NCBI RefSeq assembly: GCF_001659605.2
Contig: NC_035168.2
Coordinates: 6,566,058-6,630,057, forward strand
Direction of reading: 5' to 3'
Length of the DNA stretch: 64,000 bases
Source: Manihot esculenta
Taxonomy: Eukaryota > Streptophyta > Magnoliopsida > Malpighiales > Euphorbiaceae
Shown here: piece by piece, positions 1 to 11,200 of the stretch
Layout of the letters: each line of letters starts with the position of its first letter
How positions within the stretch are numbered: position 1 is the first letter of the stretch
Made by a program: the position numbers and the translations under genes
Notes under the pieces: generated by a model
Database searches by the model: none
What the model was told of the DNA's origin: nothing
What the model saw: only the letters and a program-made list of their open reading frames with translations

Positions 1-267
1 ATAATATAGAGAAATTAAATTATATTAAAATTAAAATATTTTAGTTAAAATTTAAAATACTAAAAATAAAGTGTAAAAAATTAAAAAAATATTAAAAATC
101 GAAACCGATCAAACCGAACCGAATCGAACCGAATCAGACCGGTTCGGTTCGATTCGGTTTCTGACCAAAATCGGTTCGGTTCGATTTTCATAAAAACTAA
201 AATTTCGGTTTTCAGTTTATTTGGTTCGGTTCGATTTTGAACCGAACCGACCGAATGTTGACCCCTA
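1..267. mobile_element. hAT-like MITE, right-hand part (cut by window edge)
   Basis: This is the 3' part of a short non-coding element built from repeated GGTTCGGTTCGATT and AACCGAACCGA runs. It ends in GACCCCTA and is followed by the 8-bp flank GATAAGGG. The complete copy lies at 62896-63365, where the same 8-bp flank occurs on both sides. It has no coding capacity. Class is inferred from the AGGGGT-type termini and the 8-bp target duplication. Confidence 0.75.
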
Positions 268-2652
268 GATAAGGGTAAGCTTCAATTATCAAGAAATTAT
301 TTGGCATAATGGCATGATAAAATAGAAAGAAGGGTGAGATTAAGAAAAATATGTAGTATTAATTTTTTTAAAAAAAGTAATAAATATAATAAATTTCAAT
401 AAAAATGCCCATATTGCCCCTAAAAAAATTAAGGGGGGAAGTAGATTGAAAATTAAATGAAAGAGATTTGAAATTTATTGTTGAAAAATGAGAGTCCTGA
501 ACACGTCCTAAAAGTGAATTTTAATTAGTTTTACCAAACTCTCTGAATGGAAAATCATTTGTTTAATTGGATACATAGATTTGTCAGAATGCTTTAATTG
601 GAAAACCTATGATCATATGGTGGCATTAAGTAATTGTATAATTTTGGAAATAATATTACAATTTGTTATTTTAAAAATTACCATTATTCACACGTTTATC
701 TTGTGTTTTGAATAATTTATTAATATCTATAAGTTTTAATTTGTTAGAAATTTTAAATTTTATATCAATTTTTAAAAATTATTTTAATATATTTAGAGCA
801 AAGTATTTTTTTTAAAATTAACCATTTTAAACAAGTTTGAATATTAGTACAGTAGCTTATTGACCGTCAATTTAAAATAATCGTATACACTGTATATTAA
901 AAGCTAAATTATCTAGAAAATTCAAACTTTTACCTGTTTACATGAAAAAAATTTAAATAAATTTTTATAAAATTATACATATTTTATTTTTAAATATTTT
1001 CTAAATAAAAAAAATTAAATTCCTTAATTTTAAAGAAAAAATTGATAAAATATAAATTAACTGAATGAAAATTTTGCAAAATTCATCATTTCAAACGAGG
1101 ATGCATCTGTCAATTTTAACTAATTCTTTTAGTTTTATCAACTTAAACCTAATTTGAAAAGTTTATATTTATTTTGGCCCATGATCAAAACCAAAATGGG
1201 ATGCTGATATGGCATAAAATTTTATTATTTATTATTTTATTAATTATACTTAGTTGACTAATTTTAATATAAATTAATTAAAATTAATAGTTTATTATTT
1301 AAAAAATAAAAAATAATATTTATTCTACTTAGTATAATAACAATTCTTTCTCTCCTCTCTCACATTATAACTTTTAAATATTTTTTATGAAAATTATTTA
1401 TGAAATATATAATTTTTTATATAAATGAATAAGAAATTGAAGTAAGAGCAATTAATGCGAAGAAATTTCAGTTGAAAAAAGTAAAGCAATTTCCTAATAA
1501 TTTCAATAAATTGGTTAACTAGAGATGTTTTCCACAACCTATCTCTTTTTATTTGTAATTAAATTAGGAGATATTCGGTGATTAATCAAAATAAATAATT
1601 AAAAAAATATTTATTAAATTTAATTTATCAAAATATTTAAAAATATTGAGAGATTTTATTTTAATCAATAAACTCAATCACGCGGCTTGTTAAATTAGAT
1701 TATGTAATTTTTTAATCAATTCACACTAATTGTTATTAAATATCTCAAATAATTACAGACTCAATAATTCAAATTAACTGTATATTATCTTTGTTAAATG
1801 AACAATAAATTTTATTGATCAATTAATAAAATAATAATAATAAGAATTAGAATCAATAAAAGTATACAAATAAGTTTAAATCTCATAATTTATAGAAAAT
1901 TGAAATTTCAATTTATTTCTAACTAAAAACAAAAAAATTATCTGTATATTATTTTCTTGAAAAGTATAAAAATTACAGTAAAAAAAATTAGTTACTGCCA
2001 AAAACGTAATGTTTAAATACCTAAAATCCTAAAGAAATCCAAAGTAATTTGCTTAAGAGTTATATAAACAAAACTTTATAATAAAATTGAGTTTTGATTT
2101 GCTTCCATAAAAGGTGAAAGAGGAAAGATTCATAAACTTTCTTATGGAAGATTTGTTGGGATCTAGGTGTTTTCACAGTTTATTAATGATAAAAAGTTGA
2201 GTTTGCCGCTTTCAACCAACTGTTATCTTGTATTTATTAATTTATTACTCTGTCTAACTTATCTTAAATATCTATAGTATTATTACTGCTTTCAACCAAC
2301 TGTTATCTTGTATTTATTACATTTGTCTTATAGTTTTTATTTATTTTACTTTTTTATATATATTAAAAAATATAATTTTTTTTATTAATTTTTTAATTAT
2401 ATTTATTTTAAATATATTAAATTTTATTAAATATTAAAAAATATTTTAAAAATAAAATAAAATAAAATAAAATTATAATAGTCAATTGATATGTGATTAT
2501 AGTTTATAAAAAAAAAATAATTAAAAAAAAACAAAAATAATGAGACGGAAAAAGTCATTGCTCACAAAATATGCAAAAAATCAGTAGCATTCTAGTCCAA
2601 TTCACCTTATCAATAATTTGTTGATACGTTGCGTTTTATGTTAGTGAAATGA
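268..2652. repeat. AT-rich dispersed repeat block A/B (left copy)
   Basis: No gene is visible. The sequence is strongly AT-rich and is a repeat. A shortened copy lies at 46449-47640, lacking about 260 bp near 638-898 and about 850 bp near 1240-2075. A diverged copy of 1170-2540 lies at about 57760-60140, there interrupted by a LINE remnant. Bases 268-902 recur without visible difference at 63366-64000. A short internal duplication of GCTTTCAACCAACTG occurs at about 2208 and 2289. Confidence 0.75.
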
Positions 2653-3105
2653 CCGTAGGGGTGAGTATTCGGTCGGTTCGGTTCAAAACCGAACCGAACC
2701 GAAAAAACTAAAAATCGAAATTTTAGTATTTATAAAAACTAAACCGAACCGAACTAAACCGGTCTGATTCAGTTCGATTCGGTTCGGTTTGATCGGTTTC
2801 GATTTTTAATAAATTTTTTATTTTTTACAATTTATTTTTAATATTTTAAAATTTAATTAAAATATTTTAATCTTAATATAATTTAATTTCTCTATATTAT
2901 TAAAAATAACATATTATTATTCCTAATCGGTTCGGTTCAGTTTTTTTGATTTTTTTCTGATCAAAACCGAATTGAACTAAAATAACTGAAATTTTTAAAA
3001 TTAAAAACCGAACCAAACCGAATTAAATAAAAAACTGAATCAAATTTTGAAATTAATTCAATTCGATCAGTTTTTTCGATTTCAACCGAATACTGCTCAC
3101 CCCTA
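2653..3105. mobile_element. hAT-like MITE, complete
   Basis: This is a non-coding element of about 453 bp with imperfect inverted ends, TAGGGGTGAG at the left and CTCACCCCTA at the right. The interior is rich in CGGTTCGGTT and AACCGAACC. It is flanked by GAAATGA at 2646-2652 and 3106-3112. The related sequence at 47639-47645 has a single GAAATGA and no insert, so it is an empty site that defines the boundaries and confirms insertion. The TSD is 7 bp, or 8 bp with one mismatch, fitting the hAT superfamily. Confidence 0.85.
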
Positions 3106-3366
3106 GAAATGAGTATAATTGTTTAACAAAACACAAGAGTGAGACTTGGGAGGCTTCAATTCATGCTGCTTCTTTTCTGCAACTTCTCTTACTGGAAAAT
3201 CCTTGTAAGGCCCTTCATGCAAACACCTTCACCCTAAAATGGATCAAACCAGAACCTAGCTCTCATTCTTAACTCATAAATAATATATCCCCAAAATGAA
3301 AATTACAAAACTCTTTTCAAGTCACTCGGTGCTATTTATTTTTAGATAAATAATATCGATATATGT
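3106..3366. repeat. Moderate-GC block repeated at 47639-47800
   Basis: The stretch 3113-3240 is about 90 percent alike to 47646-47770. It is less AT-rich than its surroundings, but no convincing reading frame is shared by both copies. It may be a fragment of an old gene or transposon; I cannot assign it. Confidence 0.5.
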
Positions 3367-4015
3367 TGTAATACCCGTCTAGATTCAGATATCGGAATTC
3401 CTACCATCCGATGGAATCTCGGATGTCGGAGCCTTCTAGAGGGGTAAAACAAGATTTTCTACAATGTTTTTATATGTTTTGAGGGATTTGAGCAAGAGAA
3501 AAATGGAGTTTTGAAAGAAAAGACCAAGGAGGCATTTGCCAGGTTCGGCCGCCGAAAGTGAAGTTCGACCGTCGAATATGGGATAGTTTAGGGGGCACGT
3601 TAGGCTTCCGAAAGTGGCTTTCTTTCGGCCGCCGAACCCCATGTTCGGCCGCCTAACGTGGTGAGGTTTTGGAAGCTGATTTGGCCGCCAGAAATGGTAG
3701 ACCAGGCCACCTATAAAAGGCCCCTTGTCCGGAAAATGGGGGAGTTTTCTCTCCATTCTTGGGCTAAGAGTTTTGAGATTGGAGCTTGGAGACTTGTGGA
3801 GCTTGGATTCTCCATATCTCTAAGTTTTGAGATCGCCTCTCCTCTCGTTCTTCAAGAGGTAAGTGTAGATCTTTCGCTTTTATGGTGTTTGAAATGAGTT
3901 TTATGAAGGGTTAAGAGGGTTTTTATGCATGAGTTGCATGGTTGTGCATGATAGGGTTTATATACCCTTTATGCCTATGTATGCTTTATGTGTTGTTGTG
4001 ATGTTGTTTGTTGGA
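3367..4015 (+). mobile_element. Truncated Tekay-type LTR (5' part only)
   Basis: It starts TGTAATACCCG like the intact LTRs of E1 and E2 and carries the same landmarks in order: GTCGGAGCC-like U3 start, TTCGGCCGCCGAA boxes, a TATA-type CTATAAAAGG near 3710, and the CTTCAAGAGGTAAG donor near 3855. Homology stops near 4015 where AT-rich DNA begins, so about 1.6 kb of LTR is missing. Several boxes have decayed by C-to-T type changes (for example TTCGACCGTCGAA), which suggests an old copy. Any ORF here is a by-product of the LTR. Confidence 0.8.
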
Positions 4016-5110
4016 GTTTAAGCTTTATATTATAATTTTAATCAAATATAATATAACCTTTATATTATAATTTTAAACTCTTAAAAGAAGAAAAAAAAAA
4101 CAGAAACTCTAAATAGAACTTTCAAAAACTTTATTACAATATTTTTACATGAATTAAATTTCAACTAAATGAGTTTGTATTAGTTCTCTCATATGTTGTA
4201 AATTTATTTAGTTTTTTTTTATATTTTTTTTACAACAGAATTATATAATTTTAGATAAAACTGCTTAGTATTTAAAATTATATAGTTTAACTGAATAGTA
4301 TTTTTTAAAATAGTTACAATTATTTTAACTTAATTTGTTTTTAATTTTATTAAATTATATTTTATTAATATATAATTTAATTAATATATATATATAAAAG
4401 ATAATAATAATTACAAATACATATATATACATATATGTAATTGATTTTAATAATTTATACTCTATTAATATCAATTCTATTAATATGATATAATCTATTT
4501 AAATAGAACAAAATATAATTAATGAATTAAATTAGTTGAGTTATACTCTTATAAATTTTTAATAATTGATTAGTGACTAAAACATATAATAATTTAATAT
4601 ATACATATAGATACTAATAACAATTATAAGTATATATACATATATATAATTATCATAATAATTTATATTTTATTAGTATAATTTTATTAATATTGAGATA
4701 ATATATATATATATATAATCTATTTAGATAGAACAAAATTTAATTAATTAATTAAATTAGTTAAATTATACTATTATAAATATTTAATAATTAATTAATA
4801 ATTAAAAGATATAATAATTTTATATTATTATATACGTATATAGATAATAATAACCATTATAAATATATTTACTTATATATAATTATTTTAATAATTTATA
4901 TTCTAATAGTATAATTCAAATAGTGTATATATTATATATATGTAATATATTTAAATAGAACAAACTATAATTATCTAAATAAAATGATAAGAAATATTTA
5001 ATAAAAATATTTACAACTTCAGCGGTAAGAAATATTTAATAAAAATATTTACAACTTCAGCCCATTTTTAAGTAGTATCAAATAATTTTTAAATAAATTA
5101 TAAATTTTAA
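4016..5110. repeat. AT-rich repeat block C (left copy)
   Basis: This non-coding segment is about 90 percent alike to 61430-62440 in the same orientation. It contains AT dinucleotide runs (about 4690-4715) and a 29-bp-scale tandem duplication ending in TTTACAACTTCAGC at about 5013-5060. No gene is seen. Confidence 0.75.
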
Positions 5111-5150
5111 TTTGAAGATAAGTACACTTTTTTTTAAAAACAAAAAGGGA

Positions 5151-5670
5151 ATGGCAAACGCTCTCGCCTTTGACGATAGCAACCATGCTACCTCCATGGA
5201 TAAGGACGATCTGATTGACAGGAGTACAAGGAAAAAACATAAAGAGCTGCCTGATGATGCTTCGGTTAACTACCTGGACGTGGAGGACCAAGAGGTTTTG
5301 GATTGTGGGACAAGGAGGGATGATAAGGAGCCAGAGAAGCCTGATCTCCCTAAATCTTCTTTCAAAGACACGTTGTTGAATCGACATATGGGGACTAGGG
5401 ATGCTTGTTTTGATGATGATGCAATGAGTAAAGCATCATGTGAATCTGATGATGAGGGGATGCTACTTGCCCTAGGGTTAAAATAACGCCAGAAGAAAAG
5501 AACAGGTTCAGACAGCCCTGGCGAAACTCTTTGATTCTTAAACTTTTGGGACGTTCGATTAGTTATATTTATTTATCAAAAAGAATCTCTAAGCTTTGGC
5601 GTCTGAAGTCTCATTTCAATGTTATAACTCTTGATAATGGTTATTTTTTAGTAAAGTTCACTAGCAAGCA
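5151..5670 (+). pseudogene. LINE (L1-type) ORF1, 5' half, frameshifted
   Basis: The ATG at 5151 is the likely ORF1 start; the acidic, charged N-terminal region reads to a stop at 5484-5486. The frame then shifts by one base and continues as a DUF4283-like nucleic-acid-binding domain up to the E1 insertion at 5671. The same reading resumes at 15632 after E1. The domain signature is the order hydrophobic-rich RISKLW then a GGPWMI block just beyond the insertion. In plants this domain is typical of L1 LINE ORF1, an RNA-binding protein of the retrotransposition complex. It is inactive here through the frameshift and the 10-kb insertion. The LINE 5' boundary near 5105-5150 is uncertain. Confidence 0.8.
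5666..5670. repeat. Target-site duplication AAGCA, left of E1
   Basis: It matches 15632-15636 exactly. The 5-bp length is standard for Ty3/gypsy integration, and it lies in the LINE ORF1 frame. Confidence 0.95.
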
Positions 5671-6028
5671 TGTAATACCCGGCTAGATTCCGGTATCGGG
5701 ATCCCTACCGTCCGGTGGGACCTCGGATGTCGGAAACCTCTAGAAGGGTAAAACTATGATTTTATGAAGTGTTTTCATGTATTTTAATGGTTTTAAGCAT
5801 GAAATTAAATGAGTTTTTGCATGAAAAGTCTTTGGAGGAAAACCCAGGTTCGGCCGCCGAAAGTCAAGTTCGGCCGCCGAACATGCATGCTTTCGGAGGG
5901 ACTTTAGACGCCCGAAAGTTTTGAGTTAGGGAAATGCAGGTTCGGCCGCCGAACTCCAAGTTCGGCCGCCGAACCTTGCATGCATGCGGAGGCACTTTCG
6001 GCCCCCGAACGTGACCTGGCCAGCCACC

Positions 6029-6036
6029 TATAAAAG
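6029..6036 (+). promoter_or_regulatory. E1 5' LTR TATA box
   Basis: TATAAAAG sits in the conserved context GGCCAGCCACC-TATAAAAGG, found at the equivalent place in every LTR here (6029, 13704, 17551, 25234, 41697 and the two minus-strand LTRs of E4). Transcription is expected to start about 25-35 bp downstream, near 6060. Confidence 0.8.
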
Positions 6037-7154
6037 GGGCACTTAGCCGAAATGGGAGAGTTTTCTCCCATTTTCGACCTCAGCGAGCTTCCGACCTCCC
6101 TCTCCCAAATCTTGTGTTTTTCCTTCAATCCCCACCATTTTCTTTGAGTTTTAAGGTTCCACAAAAGTTTTTGAGTGTTTTTAAGCAAGTTTGGAGCTTG
6201 GAGGTCTTGGAGCTAAATCCCTCCATTTTCCGAGCTAGGGTCGTTCTTCCTCTAGATCTTCAAGAGGTAAGCTTCGATCTATGCTTCTTTTATGTTTTAT
6301 GAAAGTTTTATGCAAGTTGATGGGGTAGAATGCATGTTTAGGTCTTATGTATGTATATGGGTATAATGTATACTTTGAGGAACAATGTATGTTGATGTTT
6401 GTGTGTTTGAAGTGTTGTAGATGGGGTATGTTATAGTTTGAGACCCCTAGGTGTGATGTATGATGTGTATGCATGTGTAGAAACAAGTTTATGCATGTTT
6501 TGAGGTGTTTTGGAGGCTGTGGACACAAGGGAACCAAGTTTCTGCCCTTCGGCAGAAACTCAGGTTCGGCCGCCGAAGTGACTTTCGGCCGCCGAACCCC
6601 CTTGTGGAGGCAGTTTCGGCTGCCGAAGCCTGCCCCCGAAACTCAAGTTTCGTCTCTGTCTGGGAGGTTCGGCCGCCGAAAGTGCCGTCGAACCTGCATG
6701 ACTTTCGGCTGCAGAGAGACTTTCGGCCGCCGAACCTGCCGCCGAAAGTGCCCTGTTCAGCCATTTCTTGCATGTTTTCATGTGATGTTTTCAGGATGTT
6801 TTAGGGGGTCTTTGGGGAGTATTTTGGAGTCATGTTCATGTATGTTTGGTGCCTCATTTGAGTCCACCTGTGTAGGTTCGGACCCGAGGAACCGAGACCC
6901 CCGATTGTGAGATAGTCGTTCAGAGTTCGTTGTTAAAGCTTCAGTCACCAGGTGAGTGGAACAACCCCTTAAGCTTTAAAGTAAAGGAATAAATGAATGA
7001 ATCATAAAGCATTGCCCATGCATCATTATGCTATGCAATATTAGGTTGTATGCATTAGAATTCACGAATATGTTGCATTGCATACTTTGTTGTTGATGTG
7101 GATGAATGTTGAATGATCCATTAGCCCTTGTATGTCATGATAGCCTATGTGAGT

Positions 7155-7242
7155 CCAGGTGTGCCTGCTACGGCTCTACGCCCCTGGCACTATGACTGAT
7201 TATGAAAGTCCGGGTGTGCCTGCTACGGCTCTACGCCCCCGG
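7155..7242 (+). other. Hairpin pair in E1 leader
   Basis: Two 33-nt units, 7155-7187 and 7210-7242, share the loop GTGTGCCTGCTACGGC. Their stems differ on both sides: CCAGG pairs with CCTGG in the first and CCGGG with CCCGG in the second. This is a compensatory change that keeps pairing, which supports a selected or duplicated RNA structure. Equivalent arrays occur in E2, E3 and E4. Confidence 0.65.
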
Positions 7243-7961
7243 CATGTATAAGTAAGAAAGATAGGGGCTAAATGGTGACAAGTTCATTCTTGTTGTGAAA
7301 TGTTTGTGTTATGGCGCATACATGAAAGCATGAATAAGAAAAAGTTAAATGATAATAATAATAATAAAATGAATAATAATATACCTAAAAATGGAGGAAT
7401 TAAAACAAATGTTTTTAGTTTCTGCTCACTGGGCTCTAGTAGCTCACCCCACTCCCTTTATCCCCAAAGTTGCAGGTACAGGATAGATCAAGAAGTCGGC
7501 TAGAGTGAAGTCAAGCCTTGCATGTTGTAATAGATAGTAGTGGACATGAATATGATGTAATGAGTAATTATGACTATGTACTGTAATGAATGTTTTGATG
7601 ATGTATTGAGGATTATAGTAGTGCTTGACCTAGAGGTGTGTGAATCCCCATTATGTACAGAGTGTTTAATGAGTAATGATGTTAATGACCATGATTATCC
7701 AAGCTTATATGTATGATGATGATACCCCATTGGAGTATTTGATGAGGACTCCAGTGTGGGGTTTATGTATGATTTTGTGCATGCACAGGTTTTGCTTGGA
7801 TAAGAGAAAAGAAAATTTTTTTACAGATCATGTATATGTTGTTATGTATGGGATTCCACAGGTTTACAGGAGGTATGTAGGCTTGCTACGGGTCCCGGCG
7901 GCCTTAAGCCGATCTGGATCCTAGCGCCGGTAACGGGTCGGATTTCCGGGTCGTTACAGAG

Positions 7962-7974
7962 TGGTATCAGAGCC
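7962..7974 (+). other. E1 primer-binding site (tRNA-iMet type)
   Basis: TGGTATCAGAGCC begins three bases after the LTR end. It is complementary to the 3' end of plant initiator methionine tRNA, the usual minus-strand primer for this lineage. Confidence 0.9.
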
Positions 7975-8228
7975 CTAGGTTCATATGGTCGGACCTAGAG
8001 TGTCGGGCTCATAGATGTTCTAGAAGGTCAAGCACACTAGGAAAATCATGTCCACTAGGATAGGATGTAGAGTCCTGTCTATATGATGATATGATATGCC
8101 ATGATGATACGCATGTGCATAAATGTTATGATATGATGCTATGTATGTGATGAGGGTTCATGTGTTTCCACATGAACCATATGATGCTAATGATTGCTTA
8201 TGCTATGTGTTGTTTTTCAGAGGATAGA
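7975..8228 (+). other. E1 untranslated leader between PBS and gag
   Basis: No gene is seen. This 254-bp stretch contains several ATGs (for example 8160) that are in frame with gag but lie upstream of the acceptor-like CAG. The peptide that the upstream ATG would add is unlike a gag N-terminus. Confidence 0.6.
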
Positions 8229-11200
8229 ATGAGAGGAACTCGTCGATCTGCACGATTGACTGGAGTGCCACCTCAGGACGAAGGCGCTGATGCCCGTCCT
8301 CCAGCATTGCCTAGGGCAATGTCCAGTAGGTCCAACAGAGACAGAGTAGCTAGAGACCCTAGAAGGTCTTTGGATTTGGGTAGAAGCAGATCAGTAAGGG
8401 GAACAGTGCAGGGAGGAATGTCTGAGGATATGGAAGTAGATCAGAGGAGGGATGGCAGTCTCGGTGTGAGCATGCCGGAAGAGGGCATGGGAGAATCAGA
8501 AGGAGGCGCTCAGGCCTCGAGTTATGTCCAGCCACATCACTATCCACCCTACTCACACCATCCAGGGTATTCGATGGGAGGTACATCGGATTACCCCAGT
8601 TTTAGCCCTTATCCTCCACATATGCCATACCCACCTTACTACCCACCATACTCTCAGTACCCCATGTACCCACCTCCACCTCCCTATACCAGTACAGCAA
8701 ACCCTACCCCAGGGGATGTTGCACCTCCACCACCACCAGTACCTACTGTCCCGGAAACACAAGTACCCAAACCTACCTCATCTGGAGGGAGCAAGGTCAA
8801 GATGACCGATTACATGAAGTTGGGTGCTCCTCAGTACAGAGCAGGTGATGACCCATTTGAGTATCTGAGCAGGGTCAAGACTATTACAGATGAGATAGGG
8901 GCTGATGACAGTAGAGCCATTCAGATGGCTGGGTTCACACTGGAGTGCAAGAAGGCACGTAGTTGGTTTAAGAACTATGTGAACCCGAGAGCGGACAGTA
9001 TGTCCTGGGAGGAGTTCGCAAATGAGTTTGCAGGATGGGCTTTCCCTGAGAGCTCTAGAGAGCAGAAGATGATAGAATTCGAGCAGTTGAGGCAGACTGA
9101 TCAGATGAGTGTGGAGGAGTACACAGACAGGTTCCTGGAGTTGCTACCATATGCTGGGCTGAATTTGGACACAGATCAAAAGAAGTCAAGTAGATATATT
9201 ATGAGGCTGCACTCCAGGTATTCCTCTTTGGTACAGTCAGCAGAGAGGGAGAGTTTCCATGCCATAGTGGATATGGCTAGGAGAATGGAGGCTAGTGCTA
9301 TCGTTGAGGGGAAAGTGAAACAGTCAGTGGCACAGTCTTCTGGTTCCAAGACCCCAGGTGGGGAAAGGTTAGACTCTTCTTCTCTGAGTACAGCAGTTGC
9401 AGGAAATAAGAAGTGGGACAGAGGTCACAGAAAATCTAAGAAGAATAAGTTCTGGAACAAGATCAAGTCAGGTCTGGGTTTAGGCAGTGGCTCAAGCTCT
9501 GGCGCAGAGGTTACAGCATGTATGAGATGTGGGAGACCACACAAGGGAGTATGTCTGGCAGGGACAAACACATGCTTCAGGTGCGGACAGGCAGGTCATT
9601 TGGCTCGAGATTGTCCTAGAGCAGCCTTTGCAGCACCGTCTCAGCAGACAGCCTCCGACAGTGTGGTGCAGCCAGTAGCTCCAACAGCAACACAGGCCAG
9701 TGGCAGAGGCAGGGGGAGAGGGTCAGCCTCTTCATCAGCAGGATACAGAGGTGAGGGTCCATCAGCTCCGGCACGGATCTTCACTATGACTCAGCAGGAG
9801 GCCAGCACATCCAACACCGTGGTGGCAGGTAATCTCATCGTTGGTTGTTCTGATGTGTATGCCTTAATGGACCCGGGTGCATCTCATTCTTTTATTGCTC
9901 CGAGAGTCGTGGAGAGGGTAGGATTGATGGTCTCTGGGTTAGAGTGTCCCCTATGGGTCAGTGGACCCAAGTGTGACCCGTCAGTGGCAGAGGCAGTCTG
10001 CCAATGTAGTCCAGTTTTCATAGAGGGAAGATGCCTTTCCGCCGACCTCGTGGTTCTAGAGTTGACAGATTTTGACGTCATTCTAGGGATGGATTGGTTA
10101 TCGACCCATGGTGCTACCTTGGACTGTAGAGACAAGGTAGTCAGATTCAGAGATCAGGATGGGTCAGAGGTCGTCTTCAGAGGAGACAAGAGGGGTACAC
10201 CTAGAGGTCTGATCTCAGCTCTTCAGGCTCGTAGGTTGCTCAGGAGGGGATGTCAGGGGTTTCTAGCTCATGTGAGAGAGTTAGATAGTCATGTCAGAGA
10301 GCCCGCCTCAGTGCCTGTGGTGAGTGAGTTCTTAGATGTTTTCCCAGACGAGCTGCCAGGGTTACCACCTGCTAGGGAGATAGAGTTCGAGATTGAGTTA
10401 ATGCCTGGTACCAGACCGATCTCTATCCCTCCCTACAGGATGGCACCAGCTGAATTAAAAGAACTGAAAGAACAGTTGCAAGAGCTGGTAGATAAGGGTT
10501 TCATCCGGCCGAGTACTTCACCTTGGGGTGCTCCGGTTTTGTTTGTGAGGAAGAAGGATGGATCCCTCAGACTTTGTATCGACTACAGACAGTTGAACAA
10601 GGTCACTACCAAGAACAGGTACCCCTTGCCGAGGATCGACGATCTATTCGACCAGCTAGCAGGAGCAAGTTGTTTCTCCAAAATAGATCTGAGATCAGGG
10701 TACCATCAGTTGAGGATAGGGAATGAAGATATACCGAAGACAGCTTTCAGGACCAGGTATGGGCACTATGAGTTCCTTGTGATGCCGTTTGGGCTGACCA
10801 ACGCCCCTGCAGCATTCATGGACCTCATGAACAGAGTATTCAGTCAGTATCTGGATCACTTCGTTATTGTCTTCATAGATGATATCTTAGTGTATTCCCG
10901 AAATGCAGAGGAGCATGCCCATCACCTGAGGACAGTTTTGCAGACCTTGAGAGAGCATGGCTTGTATGCCAAGTTCTCCAAGTGTGAGTTTTGGCTTAGG
11001 AGCATATCATTCTTGGGGCACATTGTGTCAGAACAGGGTATTGAAGTAGACCCCAAGAAGGTAGAGGCTGTAGCTAACTGGCCTAGACCCACCACAGTGA
11101 CCGAGATCAAGAGTTTTCTGGGTTTAGCAGGTTACTACAGGAGGTTCGTTCAGGACTTCTCAAAGATTGCTGCTCCTATGACCAAATTGACAAAGAAGAA

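Larger units (their letters stand above)
5671..7958 (+). repeat. E1 5' LTR
   Basis: This 2,288-bp LTR runs from TGTAATACCCGG to GGTCGTTACA. U3 holds four perfect TTCGGCCGCCGAA boxes (about 5850-5975) upstream of a TATA box at 6029-6036. Downstream are a splice-donor-like site (6267), a second box cluster (about 6564-6745), an AATAAA at 6988-6993, two covarying hairpins (7155-7242), the TGCTCACTGGGCT block (about 7425) and a structured GC-rich U5 end. Small ORFs inside it are not supported as genes. Confidence 0.95.
6267..8220 (+). other. Putative leader intron of E1
   Basis: The donor is CAAGAG|GTAAGC at 6267 and the acceptor is TGTTTTTCAG ending at 8220, nine bases before the gag ATG. I find no ATG between the predicted cap site (about 6060) and the donor, so the spliced leader would put the gag ATG first. 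The unspliced leader contains many ATGs. Donor and acceptor are kept in E2 and, with a shifted CAG, in E4. This is a prediction from sequence only. Confidence 0.5.

Noticed and set aside
5112..5486. Possible host gene encoding an acidic 124-aa protein
   Set aside because: The reading continues after a one-base shift into a DUF4283-like domain and, beyond E1, a zinc knuckle. It is LINE ORF1, not a host gene.
6868..6895. Pol III B-box-like GGTTCGGACCC in the conserved leader block
   Set aside because: One mismatch to the B box, no suitably spaced A box and no tRNA-like fold. The LTR already has a pol II TATA box.
5904..6910. Several overlapping ORFs of 94-145 aa on both strands of the E1 LTR, repeated at 13579-14585
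   Set aside because: They arise from the repeated TTCGGCCGCCGAA boxes in several frames (runs of FGRR, SAAE, RPPN). They recur only because the LTRs are identical and are not conserved in E3.
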